Assembly (NCBI GenBank): GCA_028870845.1
Contig: JAGWOR010000004.1
Span: 1-64,000 of the forward strand
DNA: 64,000 bases
DNA from: Gammaproteobacteria bacterium
Lineage (GTDB): Bacteria > Pseudomonadota > Gammaproteobacteria > Natronospirales > REEB76
Direction: 5' to 3'
Below, piece after piece: positions 32,040 through 42,194 of this stretch. How positions within the stretch are numbered: the first letter of the stretch is position 1; the number at the start of each line of letters is the position of its first letter. The notes below the pieces were generated by a model. That model saw only the letters and a list, made by a program, of their open reading frames with translations, searched no databases and was not told the DNA's origin. A program made the position numbers and the translations under genes.

Positions 32040-32147
32040 ATGAGCAAAGGCATGGAACGTAAAAAAGAATCCCGAAAAAAACCTGCTAAGAGCATGATGG
32101 AAAAACGCGCCGAAAAGCGCGCCAAACGCGCGTCGCGGGGTACATGA
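32040..32147 (+). CDS. 35-aa highly basic small protein
   Basis: ATG...TGA encoding MSKGMERKKESRKKPAKSMMEKRAEKRAKRASRGT; upstream CGGAG; below the ORF-track length cutoff. Confidence 0.6.
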   Translation: MSKGMERKKESRKKPAKSMMEKRAEKRAKRASRGT

Positions 32148-32206
32148 TTTCATCGACGCGCAAGTTTAAAACTCGAGCTGACGCGTAACGTACGTCCAGG
32201 AACGGA

Positions 32207-33262
32207 TCAGCAGTACTGGCTCTGGAGCTCTTCCAGCGCCGCGCTGCCGGGGCACAGTTCCGAATACGGCAGATCCCGCAGCGCCTGGCCCACGGTATTG
32301 CTGAGCTCGTGCATCTCGCGCTGCGCCTCGTCGATGTACAGCAGGCCGGTGACGATTTCGCCGCGTTTCTGGTGGGCATGCAGGTAGCTGTATGCCTGTG
32401 CGCGGTCGGTGGGATTGTAGTCCTTGGATACCTTACGCAATACCACCGTGCTGCCATCATGCAGTTCCACCGGCATAGCATCGCCGTTGTCGTAAGCGGC
32501 ACGAATCGGCTGCTTCGATGGTATGAAATCCGCATGCACCGCCGGATGATAGAACTGGCGGGTATGGGCGTAGCTCTTGGTGGAGTCCTCGTGGTCATTG
32601 AAAGTCACGCACGGTGACAGCACGTCCAGCATGGCAAAACCATTGTGCATTATTCCGGCTTTGATGAGCGGCACCAGTTGGGCCTTGTCCCCTGAAAAAC
32701 TGCGCGCCACGAAGCTGCCGCCGAGCGTGAGCGCGGCGATTGCCGGGTCGATGGGCGGCTGCAGGTTGACCTCGCCCTTCTTGGCCTTGCTCCCCACGTC
32801 CGCCGAGGCGGAAAACTGGCCCTTGGTAAGGCCGTAGACGCCGTTGTTTTCGATGATGTACAGCATGTTGAGATTGCGGCGCAGCGCATGGATGAACTGC
32901 CCGAGTCCGATGGACAGCGAGTCGCCATCGCCAGAAACGCCTATATAGTAAAGGTTGCGGTCGGCGGCATTGGCGCCGGTGGCGATCGATGGCATGCGGC
33001 CATGCACGGCGTTGATACCGTGCGCCTGTGACAGAAAATAGGCCGGAGTCTTGGAGGAACAGCCGATGCCGCTCATCTTGGCGACCTTGTGGGGTTCGAT
33101 ATTGAGCTCCCAGAAGGCCTGGATGATGGCGGCAGTGATGGAATCATGCCCACAGCCGGCGCATAGCGTGGACATGCTGCCTTCGTAGTCACGCAGGCTC
33201 AAGCCCAGCTCGTTGTGCAACCGCTGGGAATGGCTGACTTTGGGTTTTTGCATGAAACTCAT
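32207..33262 (-). CDS. 2-oxoacid:acceptor oxidoreductase subunit beta (TPP-binding)
   Basis: STLCAGCGHDSITAAI, GDGDSLSIGLGQFIHALRRN, ENNGVYGLTKGQ. Confidence 0.93.
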   Translation of the reverse strand: MSFMQKPKVSHSQRLHNELGLSLRDYEGSMSTLCAGCGHDSITAAIIQAFWELNIEPHKVAKMSGIGCSSKTPAYFLSQAHGINAVHGRMPSIATGANAADRNLYYIGVSGDGDSLSIGLGQFIHALRRNLNMLYIIENNGVYGLTKGQFSASADVGSKAKKGEVNLQPPIDPAIAALTLGGSFVARSFSGDKAQLVPLIKAGIMHNGFAMLDVLSPCVTFNDHEDSTKSYAHTRQFYHPAVHADFIPSKQPIRAAYDNGDAMPVELHDGSTVVLRKVSKDYNPTDRAQAYSYLHAHQKRGEIVTGLLYIDEAQREMHELSNTVGQALRDLPYSELCPGSAALEELQSQYC

Positions 33263-35064
33263 GCCGCGGCTCCCTTGGCAAGTGCCTTACTGATGCCCTC
33301 AGTGATGCAACGGGAATCGATCGGCATGCCGCCGTAATGCAGGATGGAAGTGAGCTTGCGCTTTTCCACGCGGGTTTCCAGCAGCAACAGCGATTTCAGC
33401 TGCGCATCCCGGTTTTGCTCCACCACGAATATGTGCTCGTGGCCGTCCAGGAATTCCTCCACCTGGCGGTTGAAGGGAAAGGCCCGCACCCGCAAGTAGT
33501 TTACTTCGGTGCCTTCCCGGGCCAGCACGTCCAGAGCTTCAAGCACCGCGCCATCGCAGCTGCCGAGTGAAACGATGGCGGTCTTGACGCCCTTCTTAAT
33601 GCGCAACACCGGCGCCGGCACCAGCTGCTTGGCGGTGTCGTGCTTGCGGCGCAAGCGGTCGAGCACATCCTGATACTCAGCCGCATCTTCGGTGTAGCCG
33701 CCGAAGCGATTGTGGCCGGAGCCGCGGGTGAAGTACGAGCCCTTGGCGCTCACACCCGGGTAGGTGCGATAACAGATGCCGTCGCTATCGTTGTCGATGT
33801 AGCGCCGGAACACCTGCATGCTTTCCAGTTGTTCACGGGAATAGACCTTGCCGCGATCGGGGATGTAATTCTGGTCCCATTTCAGCTTGGGCACCATCCA
33901 GTCATTCATGCCGATGTCCAGGTCGCTCATCACGAACACCGGGGTCTGCAATTGTTCGGCCAGATCGAATGCCTGCACTGCGAACTGGAAGCATTCGCCC
34001 GGATCCGCCGGGAACAGCAGCACATGCCGGGTGTCGCCGTGTGACGCATAGGCGCAGAACAGCAGGTCGCTCTGCTGGGTGCGGGTGGGCATGCCGGTGG
34101 ACGGCCCGACACGTTGCACGTCGAATAACACCGCCGGAATTTCCGCGTAATAGGCGAAGCCGATGAACTCGTTCATGAGTGAAATGCCCGGGCCGCTGGT
34201 GGGCGTGAAGGCGCGCGCCCCGTTCCAGGCCGCACCCAGCACCATGCCGATGGCGGACAGCTCGTCTTCCGCCTGCACGATGCAGTAACGGTGCTTGCCG
34301 GATTGCTTGTCCACCCGGTAGCGCTCACAAAAATCCTTGAAGGCATCCATCAGGGACGTGGAGGGCGTGATCGGATACCAGGCGCCTACGGTGGCGCCGG
34401 CATACACACAGCCAAGCCCGGCCATGGTGTTGCCGTCCACCATAATATGATCGGCAGTAGCCTGCATGCGTTCCAGCTTCAGCGGCAACGGACATTTGCA
34501 GTGTTCCTTGGCGTAGTTATAACCCAGCTCGATGGATTTGAGGTTGCCGGCGATGAGTTTTTCCTTGTTGCCGAATGTTTCCTTGAGCAGTTGCGTGATC
34601 ACCTGCATGTCGATGTCCAGCAACGCTGCCAGTGCCCCCACATAACAGACATTCTTCATAAGAATACGGGCGCGAACATTTTCAAAATGCGTGTTCACCA
34701 TCTGCGACAGCGGGATGCCGATGACCGTTATGTCGTCGCGCACCAGTTGCTTGTCCCGCGGCCATGTGGAGTCGTAGAGCAGGTAGCCGCCGGGGCTCAC
34801 ATCCGCCAGGTCCTGGGCATAGGTCTGGGCGTTCATCGCTACCATAATGTCCACCCGTCCTGAGCGAGCCATGTAGCCCTCGCGGCTTACGCGGATCTCA
34901 AACCAGGTGGGCAGCCCCTGGATGTTGGATGGAAAGAAATTTTTGCCCACCACCGGAATGCCCATCCTGAAGATGGCCTTCATCAGCAGCCCGTTGGCGC
35001 TGGCCGAACCGGTGCCGTTAACATTGGCGATCTTGATGACGAAGTCGTTGATGCGTGTTTGCAT
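33259..35064 (-). CDS. 2-oxoacid:acceptor oxidoreductase subunit alpha (gamma/alpha fusion)
   Basis: GTGSASANGLLMKAIFRMGIPVVGKNFFPSNIQGLPTWFEIRVS; TSGPGISLMNEFIGFAYYAEIP. Confidence 0.93.
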   Translation of the reverse strand: MQTRINDFVIKIANVNGTGSASANGLLMKAIFRMGIPVVGKNFFPSNIQGLPTWFEIRVSREGYMARSGRVDIMVAMNAQTYAQDLADVSPGGYLLYDSTWPRDKQLVRDDITVIGIPLSQMVNTHFENVRARILMKNVCYVGALAALLDIDMQVITQLLKETFGNKEKLIAGNLKSIELGYNYAKEHCKCPLPLKLERMQATADHIMVDGNTMAGLGCVYAGATVGAWYPITPSTSLMDAFKDFCERYRVDKQSGKHRYCIVQAEDELSAIGMVLGAAWNGARAFTPTSGPGISLMNEFIGFAYYAEIPAVLFDVQRVGPSTGMPTRTQQSDLLFCAYASHGDTRHVLLFPADPGECFQFAVQAFDLAEQLQTPVFVMSDLDIGMNDWMVPKLKWDQNYIPDRGKVYSREQLESMQVFRRYIDNDSDGICYRTYPGVSAKGSYFTRGSGHNRFGGYTEDAAEYQDVLDRLRRKHDTAKQLVPAPVLRIKKGVKTAIVSLGSCDGAVLEALDVLAREGTEVNYLRVRAFPFNRQVEEFLDGHEHIFVVEQNRDAQLKSLLLLETRVEKRKLTSILHYGGMPIDSRCITEGISKALAKGAAA

Positions 35065-35068
35065 GGAT

Positions 35069-36871
35069 TCAGGCTGTACGCCGCTGCGGCGCAGGTTGCG
35101 GGTTCTGGTCTCCGGCATAAGGTATCTTAAGCACGGATCTCTGCATGTCCCAGGCGGCGGTCGGGCAACGCTCCGCGCAAAGCCCGCAATGCACGCATTG
35201 GTCTTCATCCTTGACCATCACCCGGCCGGTCTGCTTGAGTGCCGCCGAAACGAACAATGGCTGCTGGCGATTTTCGGCCGGAGCTTTGAGGCGTCCGCGT
35301 AGCTCATCTTCATCGCCATTCGCAGTAATGGTCAGACAGGCGGTAGGACATATGTCGATGCAGGCATCGCATTCAATGCACAGAGGGGCAAAGAACACGG
35401 TCTGGATGTCGCAGTTAAGGCAGCGTTCCACCTCCACCTGAGCCTGTTCAGCGCTAAATCCCAGCTCCACTTCGATATTGATCTTTTTGAAGCGCTCTTT
35501 GAGGCTGACGTGCGGCACCAAGCGGCGCACTGAGGGATCAAAACTGTTGCTGTAGCTCCACTCGTGTATACCCATCTTGGTGCTGGTGAGATTCATGGCA
35601 TATGCAAGCCGGTCGGTAAGATCTTCGCCATGGCAGTACTTGTGAATGGATATTGCAGCCTGGTGGCCGTGCTCTACGGCCCAGATGATGTTCTTGGGAC
35701 CAAAGGCTGAATCGCCACCGAAAAATATGCCGGGGCGCGTGGATTGCATGGTGGTCTTGTCCACCACCGGTACATGCCATTTGTCCAGCTCAATGCCGAT
35801 ATCGGATTCAATCCATGGAAACGCGTTCTCCTGACCGATGGCCAGTACGATATCGTCTGCGGGATAGAATTTTTCCGCCACCACCCTGGACTTCAATTTC
35901 CCATGGTCATCCTGGTATTCCATCACCTCAAACAGCATGCCGGCGATGCGGCCATTTTTGATGACAAATTCCTTGGGAGAATGGCACTCCACCATCTCCA
36001 CGCTTTCTTCGACGGCCTCTTCCAGCTCCCAATCCGAGGCCTTGGTCATACTCAACGGCTTGCGCGCCATGACTTTAACGTCATGCGCTCCGAGTCGCAG
36101 TGAGCTGCGGCAGCAATCCATTGCGGTATTACCCGCGCCGATGATGAGCACACGCTTGCCGATGGAATTGATGTGGCCGAAAGCCACGGATTCCAGCCAG
36201 TCGATGCCGATATGGACGTGCGCGGTATCGTCGTAGCGGCCGGGGATATCGAGATTTTTACCGCGCGGTGCGCCGCTGCCCACAAAGATGGCGTCAAACC
36301 CCTGCTGCAGCAATGTGCGCATGCTGCTTATCGGCTGGTTCAGGCGCAGGTCCACGCCCATGTCCACGATCATGTCGATTTCTTCCGTCAACACCTGAGC
36401 CGGCAACCGGAATGCAGGAATGTTGGTGCGCATCAAGCCACCTGGCTCGTGCTGTTTCTCGAAGATCACAAATTCATAACCCAGCGGCATCAGATCGTTG
36501 GCGACTGTAAGCGAGGCACATCCGGCGCCCACGCAAGCGATGCGCTTGCCGTTTTTTTGCTTGGGGATTTGCGGCAGGCGCTTGCTGATGTCGCCACGGT
36601 TGTCAGCCGCTACCCGTTTCAGGCGGCAGATGGCCACCGGTTTTTCATCGACGCGCCCGCGGCGGCAGGCAGGCTCGCAGGGACGGTCACATACCCGGCC
36701 CAATATGCCGGGGAACACATTGGACTCCCGGTTCAACAGATAGGCATCCGCATACCGTCCTTGTGCGATCAGCCGGATATATTCGGGAATATTGGTGTGC
36801 GCCGGACAGGCCCATTGGCAATCCACGACTTTGTGAAAATAGTCGGGGTTCGAGGTATCGGTTGGCTTCAC
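35069..36871 (-). CDS. FAD/NAD(P)-dependent GltD-like oxidoreductase with two 4Fe-4S motifs (KorC-like)
   Basis: GltD-like N-terminus (CPAHTNIPEYI), two Rossmann motifs, C-terminal CIECDACIDICP and CVHCGLCAERCP. Confidence 0.88.
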   Translation of the reverse strand: MKPTDTSNPDYFHKVVDCQWACPAHTNIPEYIRLIAQGRYADAYLLNRESNVFPGILGRVCDRPCEPACRRGRVDEKPVAICRLKRVAADNRGDISKRLPQIPKQKNGKRIACVGAGCASLTVANDLMPLGYEFVIFEKQHEPGGLMRTNIPAFRLPAQVLTEEIDMIVDMGVDLRLNQPISSMRTLLQQGFDAIFVGSGAPRGKNLDIPGRYDDTAHVHIGIDWLESVAFGHINSIGKRVLIIGAGNTAMDCCRSSLRLGAHDVKVMARKPLSMTKASDWELEEAVEESVEMVECHSPKEFVIKNGRIAGMLFEVMEYQDDHGKLKSRVVAEKFYPADDIVLAIGQENAFPWIESDIGIELDKWHVPVVDKTTMQSTRPGIFFGGDSAFGPKNIIWAVEHGHQAAISIHKYCHGEDLTDRLAYAMNLTSTKMGIHEWSYSNSFDPSVRRLVPHVSLKERFKKINIEVELGFSAEQAQVEVERCLNCDIQTVFFAPLCIECDACIDICPTACLTITANGDEDELRGRLKAPAENRQQPLFVSAALKQTGRVMVKDEDQCVHCGLCAERCPTAAWDMQRSVLKIPYAGDQNPQPAPQRRTA

Positions 36872-37023
36872 GATTGCTCCGGCAGCAGGGCGTTCACAGT
36901 TGTACAGTTCACGGCTTTCCCATAAATAACCGCCCGCGCCTCCTGAAGCCCGATTAGCAGGTGATTATCATAGACTAGTGTCCGTAAAAGGAAAATCCGG
37001 CAGCTGGGAAATCATCGGGAATA

Positions 37024-37037
37024 TTGACCTGGATCAA
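37024..37037. promoter_or_regulatory. FNR/Anr-like dyad TTGAC-CTGG-ATCAA upstream of Kor-like operon
   Basis: One mismatch; 152 nt from ATG 36871; minus-strand TATGAT at 36967-36972 lies about 61 nt away. Confidence 0.45.
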
Positions 37038-37048
37038 TACCCCAGGCT

Positions 37049-38323
37049 TCAGTTACTCGGCTTTGGCAGCACCCCCGGTACGGCATGATCATCCCGGGCA
37101 GCGCGTTTCTGTGCATACATGGAACGGTCGGCCTCGTGAAGTGCGATCTCGATGTTATCCGCGTTGCTGAAATCCGCGGTACCAAGGCTGGCCCGTAACG
37201 GGATGAGCGCCCCGTTGTCGTTTAATTTGAGCGATGGAGCGGTTGCGATGAGTTCCTGAATGCGCGGACCCGCGATGCTTGACAGCGCACGCGGCATTAC
37301 CACCAGAAATTCATCACCACCGAGGCGGTAAAGCTTATCCGAAGGCCGCAAACCGGCGCGCAATACCGAGGCAAAATACTGGAGCAGCGCGTCGCCATAT
37401 TTATGGCCGTATTTATCGTTCACATCCTTGAGATTGTCCATGTCTAGAACCACCAGGGTTCCATAAGTCCCGCGGGCGTCCTCCAAGCCGGCCCCCTCGT
37501 TGAAGGCGCGGCGGTTATAGGCACCCGTCATGGAGTCCAGCAAGGACTCCCGTAACAGTTGTTCATGGGCGATACGCAGTTCGCGATGCGCGGTATCGAG
37601 CTCGCGGTTGGCATCTTCAAACAGCACCAGCACCATGCCAAATGCCAGCAGCATGCACGCCGTCAGATCAAGATAATTATTCGGCCCCGCCAGCAGCCGT
37701 GCCAGGTTCAGACCAATGTGCACTGCGGGAGTTACCTCCCCCAGCAGCAACGGCAGGTATACCAGCCACAGCACCAAAGTGGCGGCCAAGACGATGCCGG
37801 TGGTGCGCGTACCCAGGCTACGGCGTGGAGCCGGCAGATTCAGGATGGCCACCGTGCAGAACGAATACACCACCACGTTGCATAAACCTTGCCAGAACAT
37901 GAGGGCATGCAGGCTGGGTGAAAATACCACCGATATCAGCGTCACTGCTCCGATCAAGGCCCAAAGCCAGCGCATGACGCCCATGAACTGATAAGACATA
38001 CCCTTGAGATAGAGCAGCGTGCCCTGCAAAAGCAGGGCTATAAAAGCGAGCTTGCAGAACTGATAGACGAAATAGCAGATCTTGACCCAGACTCCGGTCT
38101 CAAAACCCGGGCCAATAACTACAGGAAATACGTAGAAGCGCGCTACCAGGGCCAACAAGGCGATGGAGTAGGCCAGCCAGGCGTTGCTCCAGGCGTAAAA
38201 GTACGGACGCCGACCGGCGTGCCGCCTCAACAGCATGAAAAGCATGACCAGCAGAAAAACTGCCGCCATCTGGCTGATAAGCCCGAAACTCATCAGCATT
38301 TGTGTACCAGCGCTGTCGTTCAC
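37049..38323 (-). CDS. membrane-bound diguanylate cyclase (GGDEF)
   Basis: Multiple TM, RPSD I-site, then RLGGDEFLVVMP. Confidence 0.92.
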   Translation of the reverse strand: MNDSAGTQMLMSFGLISQMAAVFLLVMLFMLLRRHAGRRPYFYAWSNAWLAYSIALLALVARFYVFPVVIGPGFETGVWVKICYFVYQFCKLAFIALLLQGTLLYLKGMSYQFMGVMRWLWALIGAVTLISVVFSPSLHALMFWQGLCNVVVYSFCTVAILNLPAPRRSLGTRTTGIVLAATLVLWLVYLPLLLGEVTPAVHIGLNLARLLAGPNNYLDLTACMLLAFGMVLVLFEDANRELDTAHRELRIAHEQLLRESLLDSMTGAYNRRAFNEGAGLEDARGTYGTLVVLDMDNLKDVNDKYGHKYGDALLQYFASVLRAGLRPSDKLYRLGGDEFLVVMPRALSSIAGPRIQELIATAPSLKLNDNGALIPLRASLGTADFSNADNIEIALHEADRSMYAQKRAARDDHAVPGVLPKPSN

Positions 38324-38557
38324 CCCCGAAATCTGCTCCTTGCCGGAAAGCTACCGTCGTCGGAGCCATAGGGTACCAGCCTTGACATACCTGACATAAT
38401 ACCCTCAGGACTCCACCCATCGGCAGAATCATGCCGTTGGTGCCAATGTAAACACTGGACAGTGGGGTGGTGTTTCTGCAAACTTGGCACATGTCACTAT
38501 ACATAAGGTGACCTGCCAGCCCTCTACAGAAGAGGCGCTGGGAAACCGGGAGGCTTG

Positions 38558-40573
38558 ATGGCAATTGCCACCATGGCGGATTCGCATGTACCGAGCCGCG
38601 ACGTCGGGCTATTGGTCAGGGCGGAACTCACCAATCTTCTGTTTGACAATACCCGGGGAACCCATCTGGCGGCGGTTATCGTCGCGGCGCTACTGGTGGC
38701 GCTGGCTTGGCATACCTCCGTAAATCAACTGGCGCTCTCGGCCTGGCTGGCCGGCATGCTGGCGCTGGAAACCGCCCGTGGACTGCTGAACCGGCGTTTC
38801 CGCTACCTGCGCATCGACGGCATGAACGCGGCCCTTTGGGAACGGCGTTTCCTGGTGGGTAATGCCCTGTCCGCCTGCGGCTGGGGTGTGGCCGGGGCAT
38901 TACTGTTTCCATCCGGGGATGTAGCCCACCAACTCTTCCTGGCCACCATCATTATGTCCGCCTGCGCCCTGGCGATGCCGGCCCTGTCGCCTTCCCTCAA
39001 AAGCTACGCGGTGTTCATCTCGCTGGCGGGGCTGCCGCTGATAATCCGGCTGCTGCTAACTTTCCATGCCCTGCAGACCGCCGCCGCACTGCTGGCAGTG
39101 GTCATGTCGGCCTTGCTGTTGCGAATGTCGATGGGCATGCACAAACGTCTGGTAGACCAGCTCAATACACGCTTCGCATTCGCGGATATTGCGGATGAAT
39201 TGCGTGCTGAGATGGCCGACCGCAAACGCGCTGAAGAACAACTGACACAGCTTGCGAACTTTGACTCACTCACCGGCTTGCCTAACCGGACATTATTCGA
39301 ACAAAAGCTCGGCAATGCCATCAAGCGTGCACGCCGTGGTGATGCACAGCTGGCGGTACTGTTCGTTGACCTGGACAGGTTCAAGCACATTAATGATTCA
39401 CTCGGACACCAGACCGGTGACCTGGTTTTAAAACGTGTTGCACAGAGGTTGAAACGCTGTATCAAGGATCGCGACACTGTGGCCCGCCTATCCGGAGATG
39501 AATTCATCGTGCTGGTGGAGCACGTGGACAAGCGCAGGGATATTGAACACCTGGCGGAACGCATATTGCGAACCCTGGCCAAACCCATGCTGCTGAGCGA
39601 GACCGAATTGCGCGTAACCGGCAGCGTCGGGATTACCCTGCTGGCTGCGGACAGTCCGGATGCCAAAAGCCTGCTCGCCAATGCCGACACGGCCCTGTAC
39701 CGGGCCAAGCACCGCGGCCGGAATAGCTATCAGTTTTTCACCCCGGACATGCATGAAGCTGCGCTCAAGCGCCTGAAACGCGAGGTGGAATTGCGCAAAG
39801 CATTGACCCGCGGCGAGTTGGTGCTGCACTACCAGCCGCTGTTCGACGTCCTGAAAGGCGAAATCATGGGTTTGGAAGCGTTGCTGCGCTGGCACAGCCA
39901 GGAATTCGGCCTGGTTGGACCTGCCGAATTCATACCTTTGGCCGAGGAAACCGGCCTCATCATCCCGATCGGGGAGTGGGTCTTACGCGAAGCCTGCAGG
40001 CAGGCGGTGCAGTGGCGCAACGTCTATGGTGCCGAGTTCCACATGGCGGTTAACCTCTCAGCACGCCAGTTCACAGTACCGGACCTGGCCAGCACCGTGG
40101 GACGGATACTCGGTGAAAGCGGCCTTCCGCCGCAGGCCTTGATCCTGGAAATCACCGAGAGCGTCGCCCTCAGCAATGAAGCCAGCAACCTCGAGGAACT
40201 GGTCAAGTTGCGCAGCATGGGCATCAGCCTGGCGCTGGATGATTTCGGCACCGGTAACTCTTCGCTGGGCTATCTCAAGCGCTTTCCGATCGACGTGCTC
40301 AAACTGGATCGCAGCTTCGTGCACGATGTGGCCTTGAATCATGAGGACGCGGCGGTGGCACGTGCCACCATCAAGCTCGCCAATTCACTCGGCCACCGGG
40401 TGGTTGCCGAAGGCGTGGAAAACGCGGACCAGCTGGAATGGCTACAAATGGAAAGCTGCGCACTCATCCAGGGTTTTTTACTGAGCGAACCACTGGATGC
40501 GCATTCCTGCGAAAAACTTATGACCGCGCATGCCTGGGGCAGGCTCCCTCCGGGTTCAGTAAAAGTTAACTAG
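38558..40573 (+). CDS. GGDEF-EAL protein with N-terminal membrane domain
   Basis: RLSGDEFIVLVEHV; EAL motif MGLEALLRWHS; DDFGTGNSSLGYLKRFPIDVLKLD. Confidence 0.93.
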   Translation: MAIATMADSHVPSRDVGLLVRAELTNLLFDNTRGTHLAAVIVAALLVALAWHTSVNQLALSAWLAGMLALETARGLLNRRFRYLRIDGMNAALWERRFLVGNALSACGWGVAGALLFPSGDVAHQLFLATIIMSACALAMPALSPSLKSYAVFISLAGLPLIIRLLLTFHALQTAAALLAVVMSALLLRMSMGMHKRLVDQLNTRFAFADIADELRAEMADRKRAEEQLTQLANFDSLTGLPNRTLFEQKLGNAIKRARRGDAQLAVLFVDLDRFKHINDSLGHQTGDLVLKRVAQRLKRCIKDRDTVARLSGDEFIVLVEHVDKRRDIEHLAERILRTLAKPMLLSETELRVTGSVGITLLAADSPDAKSLLANADTALYRAKHRGRNSYQFFTPDMHEAALKRLKREVELRKALTRGELVLHYQPLFDVLKGEIMGLEALLRWHSQEFGLVGPAEFIPLAEETGLIIPIGEWVLREACRQAVQWRNVYGAEFHMAVNLSARQFTVPDLASTVGRILGESGLPPQALILEITESVALSNEASNLEELVKLRSMGISLALDDFGTGNSSLGYLKRFPIDVLKLDRSFVHDVALNHEDAAVARATIKLANSLGHRVVAEGVENADQLEWLQMESCALIQGFLLSEPLDAHSCEKLMTAHAWGRLPPGSVKVN

Positions 40574-40654
40574 AACGGAAATTTACCCGGTCGCGGACCG
40601 GTTAAATCAGCTTCTGATAACATGCCCCCAGGATAACCCCGCGGATCACAACAT

Positions 40655-41284
40655 GTGACCATGGATATTTTCCATGACCTGCTAAAGTTTCTGGAACCGT
40701 ATCTGGCAAATTACGGTTACCCGATTCTGTTCCTGACTGTATTCATCGAAAGCTTCGGGGTACCCGCGCCGGGGCAGACAATGCTGATTGCCGCCGCAAT
40801 CCTGTGTGTGCACGGCAAACTGAATATCGCCCTGGTGTTGCTTACCGCCACTCTAGCCGCGATCAGCGGCGACAGTATCGGCTATTGGATCGGCAATCTG
40901 ACTGGCCGTCGTTTGATCCTCCGCTTCAGCAAATTTGTGCGCATCAGCGAATCACAGGTACACCACATGGAAGCGAAATTTGACCAGTACGGCGGCTGGT
41001 TCGTGACCTTTGCGCGTTTCATAGAGGTGCTGCGCCAGGTCAATGGCATCGTGGCGGGCGCGGCCGCCATGCCCTTCAGGCGCTTCTTGCTGTTCAACAG
41101 CACCGGCGCCCTATTGTGGGTTGGCGTGTGGGGTTTCGGAACATACCGCCTGGGGCGGCACTTGCAAAAGTATGCGGGCTATTTTGACAAGGCCAGCCTG
41201 TTTTTCATTGTTGCCTTGATCGTGGCCTTGGTGATGCTATTGCTGTACTTCATGAACCGGCGCTGGCATGGCCGAACAGACTGA
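40655..41284 (+). CDS. DedA family membrane protein
   Basis: FLTVFIESFGVPAPGQTMLIAAAIL, FARFIEVLRQVNGIVAGAAAMPFRRFLLFN. Confidence 0.92.
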   Translation: MTMDIFHDLLKFLEPYLANYGYPILFLTVFIESFGVPAPGQTMLIAAAILCVHGKLNIALVLLTATLAAISGDSIGYWIGNLTGRRLILRFSKFVRISESQVHHMEAKFDQYGGWFVTFARFIEVLRQVNGIVAGAAAMPFRRFLLFNSTGALLWVGVWGFGTYRLGRHLQKYAGYFDKASLFFIVALIVALVMLLLYFMNRRWHGRTD

Positions 41285-41391
41285 GGACTGAAGCCAGCAG
41301 CGCTAAGTAGGGATAGGGCCAGCAAAAAATCCGCCCGACTATTCATAAGCTATACTTTCCTGGTAACCATCAGTGATCCGGGGCGTTCGCC

Positions 41392-41883
41392 ATGAAAAAA
41401 CCGTCACTTGCATTACTCGCCGCCCTGATGCTCGCAGCTTGCACGAAGACACCGGATAAGTCTGTTGCCATACAACCAGGGGTGCCGGCGGATAACCAAG
41501 CGATCATCAAGACTGCACTCAAACAACTGATGGCCACCTGCATCGGCCTGAATCAAAGATCCTATGACCTCATTAACTGGCATGCCACCGTGGCTTCCAG
41601 TGGCGGCAATCCATACAACTACCACACGGAAAACTGGGGGTGGAAGAAATGGGTGGAGGTGACGGTGGAGGTGCGCACCAACGCCCGGGATTTGCCCGGC
41701 GAATGGAATGCCAAAGGTCAGGTACTGAAATACGATCTGGGCGGCGGCGAACAACCCGGCATTGATGGCAAAAACACCCTATCGCAACTCATGTGCGGTA
41801 CGTTGCCGGTCAGCAACGACCCGGATAATCCGGACACCTTCCTGTCTGTTCCGGAACTTAAATCACTGGACCAACTGAAATAA
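41392..41883 (+). CDS. putative lipoprotein
   Basis: LLAALMLAACTK lipobox. Confidence 0.6.
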   Translation: MKKPSLALLAALMLAACTKTPDKSVAIQPGVPADNQAIIKTALKQLMATCIGLNQRSYDLINWHATVASSGGNPYNYHTENWGWKKWVEVTVEVRTNARDLPGEWNAKGQVLKYDLGGGEQPGIDGKNTLSQLMCGTLPVSNDPDNPDTFLSVPELKSLDQLK

Positions 41884-42194
41884 CCTGCCGGCCGCCGCTA
41901 CACGGCGCCTATGCCATCAGTGCTCAACTACGCCTCGGGCAGCGCATTCACCGCTGCTGTTACATGCAATCAGGCTATTGGCCGATTACCCGCCGAGAGA
42001 TGCCTGACGACCTGCGTGCTCCCAATTATCCGTCGCAGCATCAAGCCTGAATTCAACCGGGCCACATGCCACAAAAGCATGCAGCATGGGAAATTCCCTT
42101 CGGAGCCTGAAATAGCTAACATCTGCCCCTGGACATGCAAGCACAGTTACAATCAAGTTATGCCTGAACGCCATGCCAGAATAATCGGACTGCC

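Noticed and set aside
36173-36925. 250-aa plus-strand ORF
   Set aside because: Antisense to the GltD-like oxidoreductase, no motif support.
38440-38557. GEMM-type c-di-GMP riboswitch upstream of the GGDEF-EAL gene
   Set aside because: Leader is structured but lacks the conserved GEMM-I core sequences I would expect; kept only as an unknown structured leader.
38100-38564. 154-aa minus-strand ORF with CQVCR/CQVCQ repeats resembling a zinc-binding protein
   Set aside because: Overlaps the N-terminal coding region of the GGDEF gene in another frame and the structured GGDEF-EAL leader; the Cys motifs reflect the inverted repeats there.
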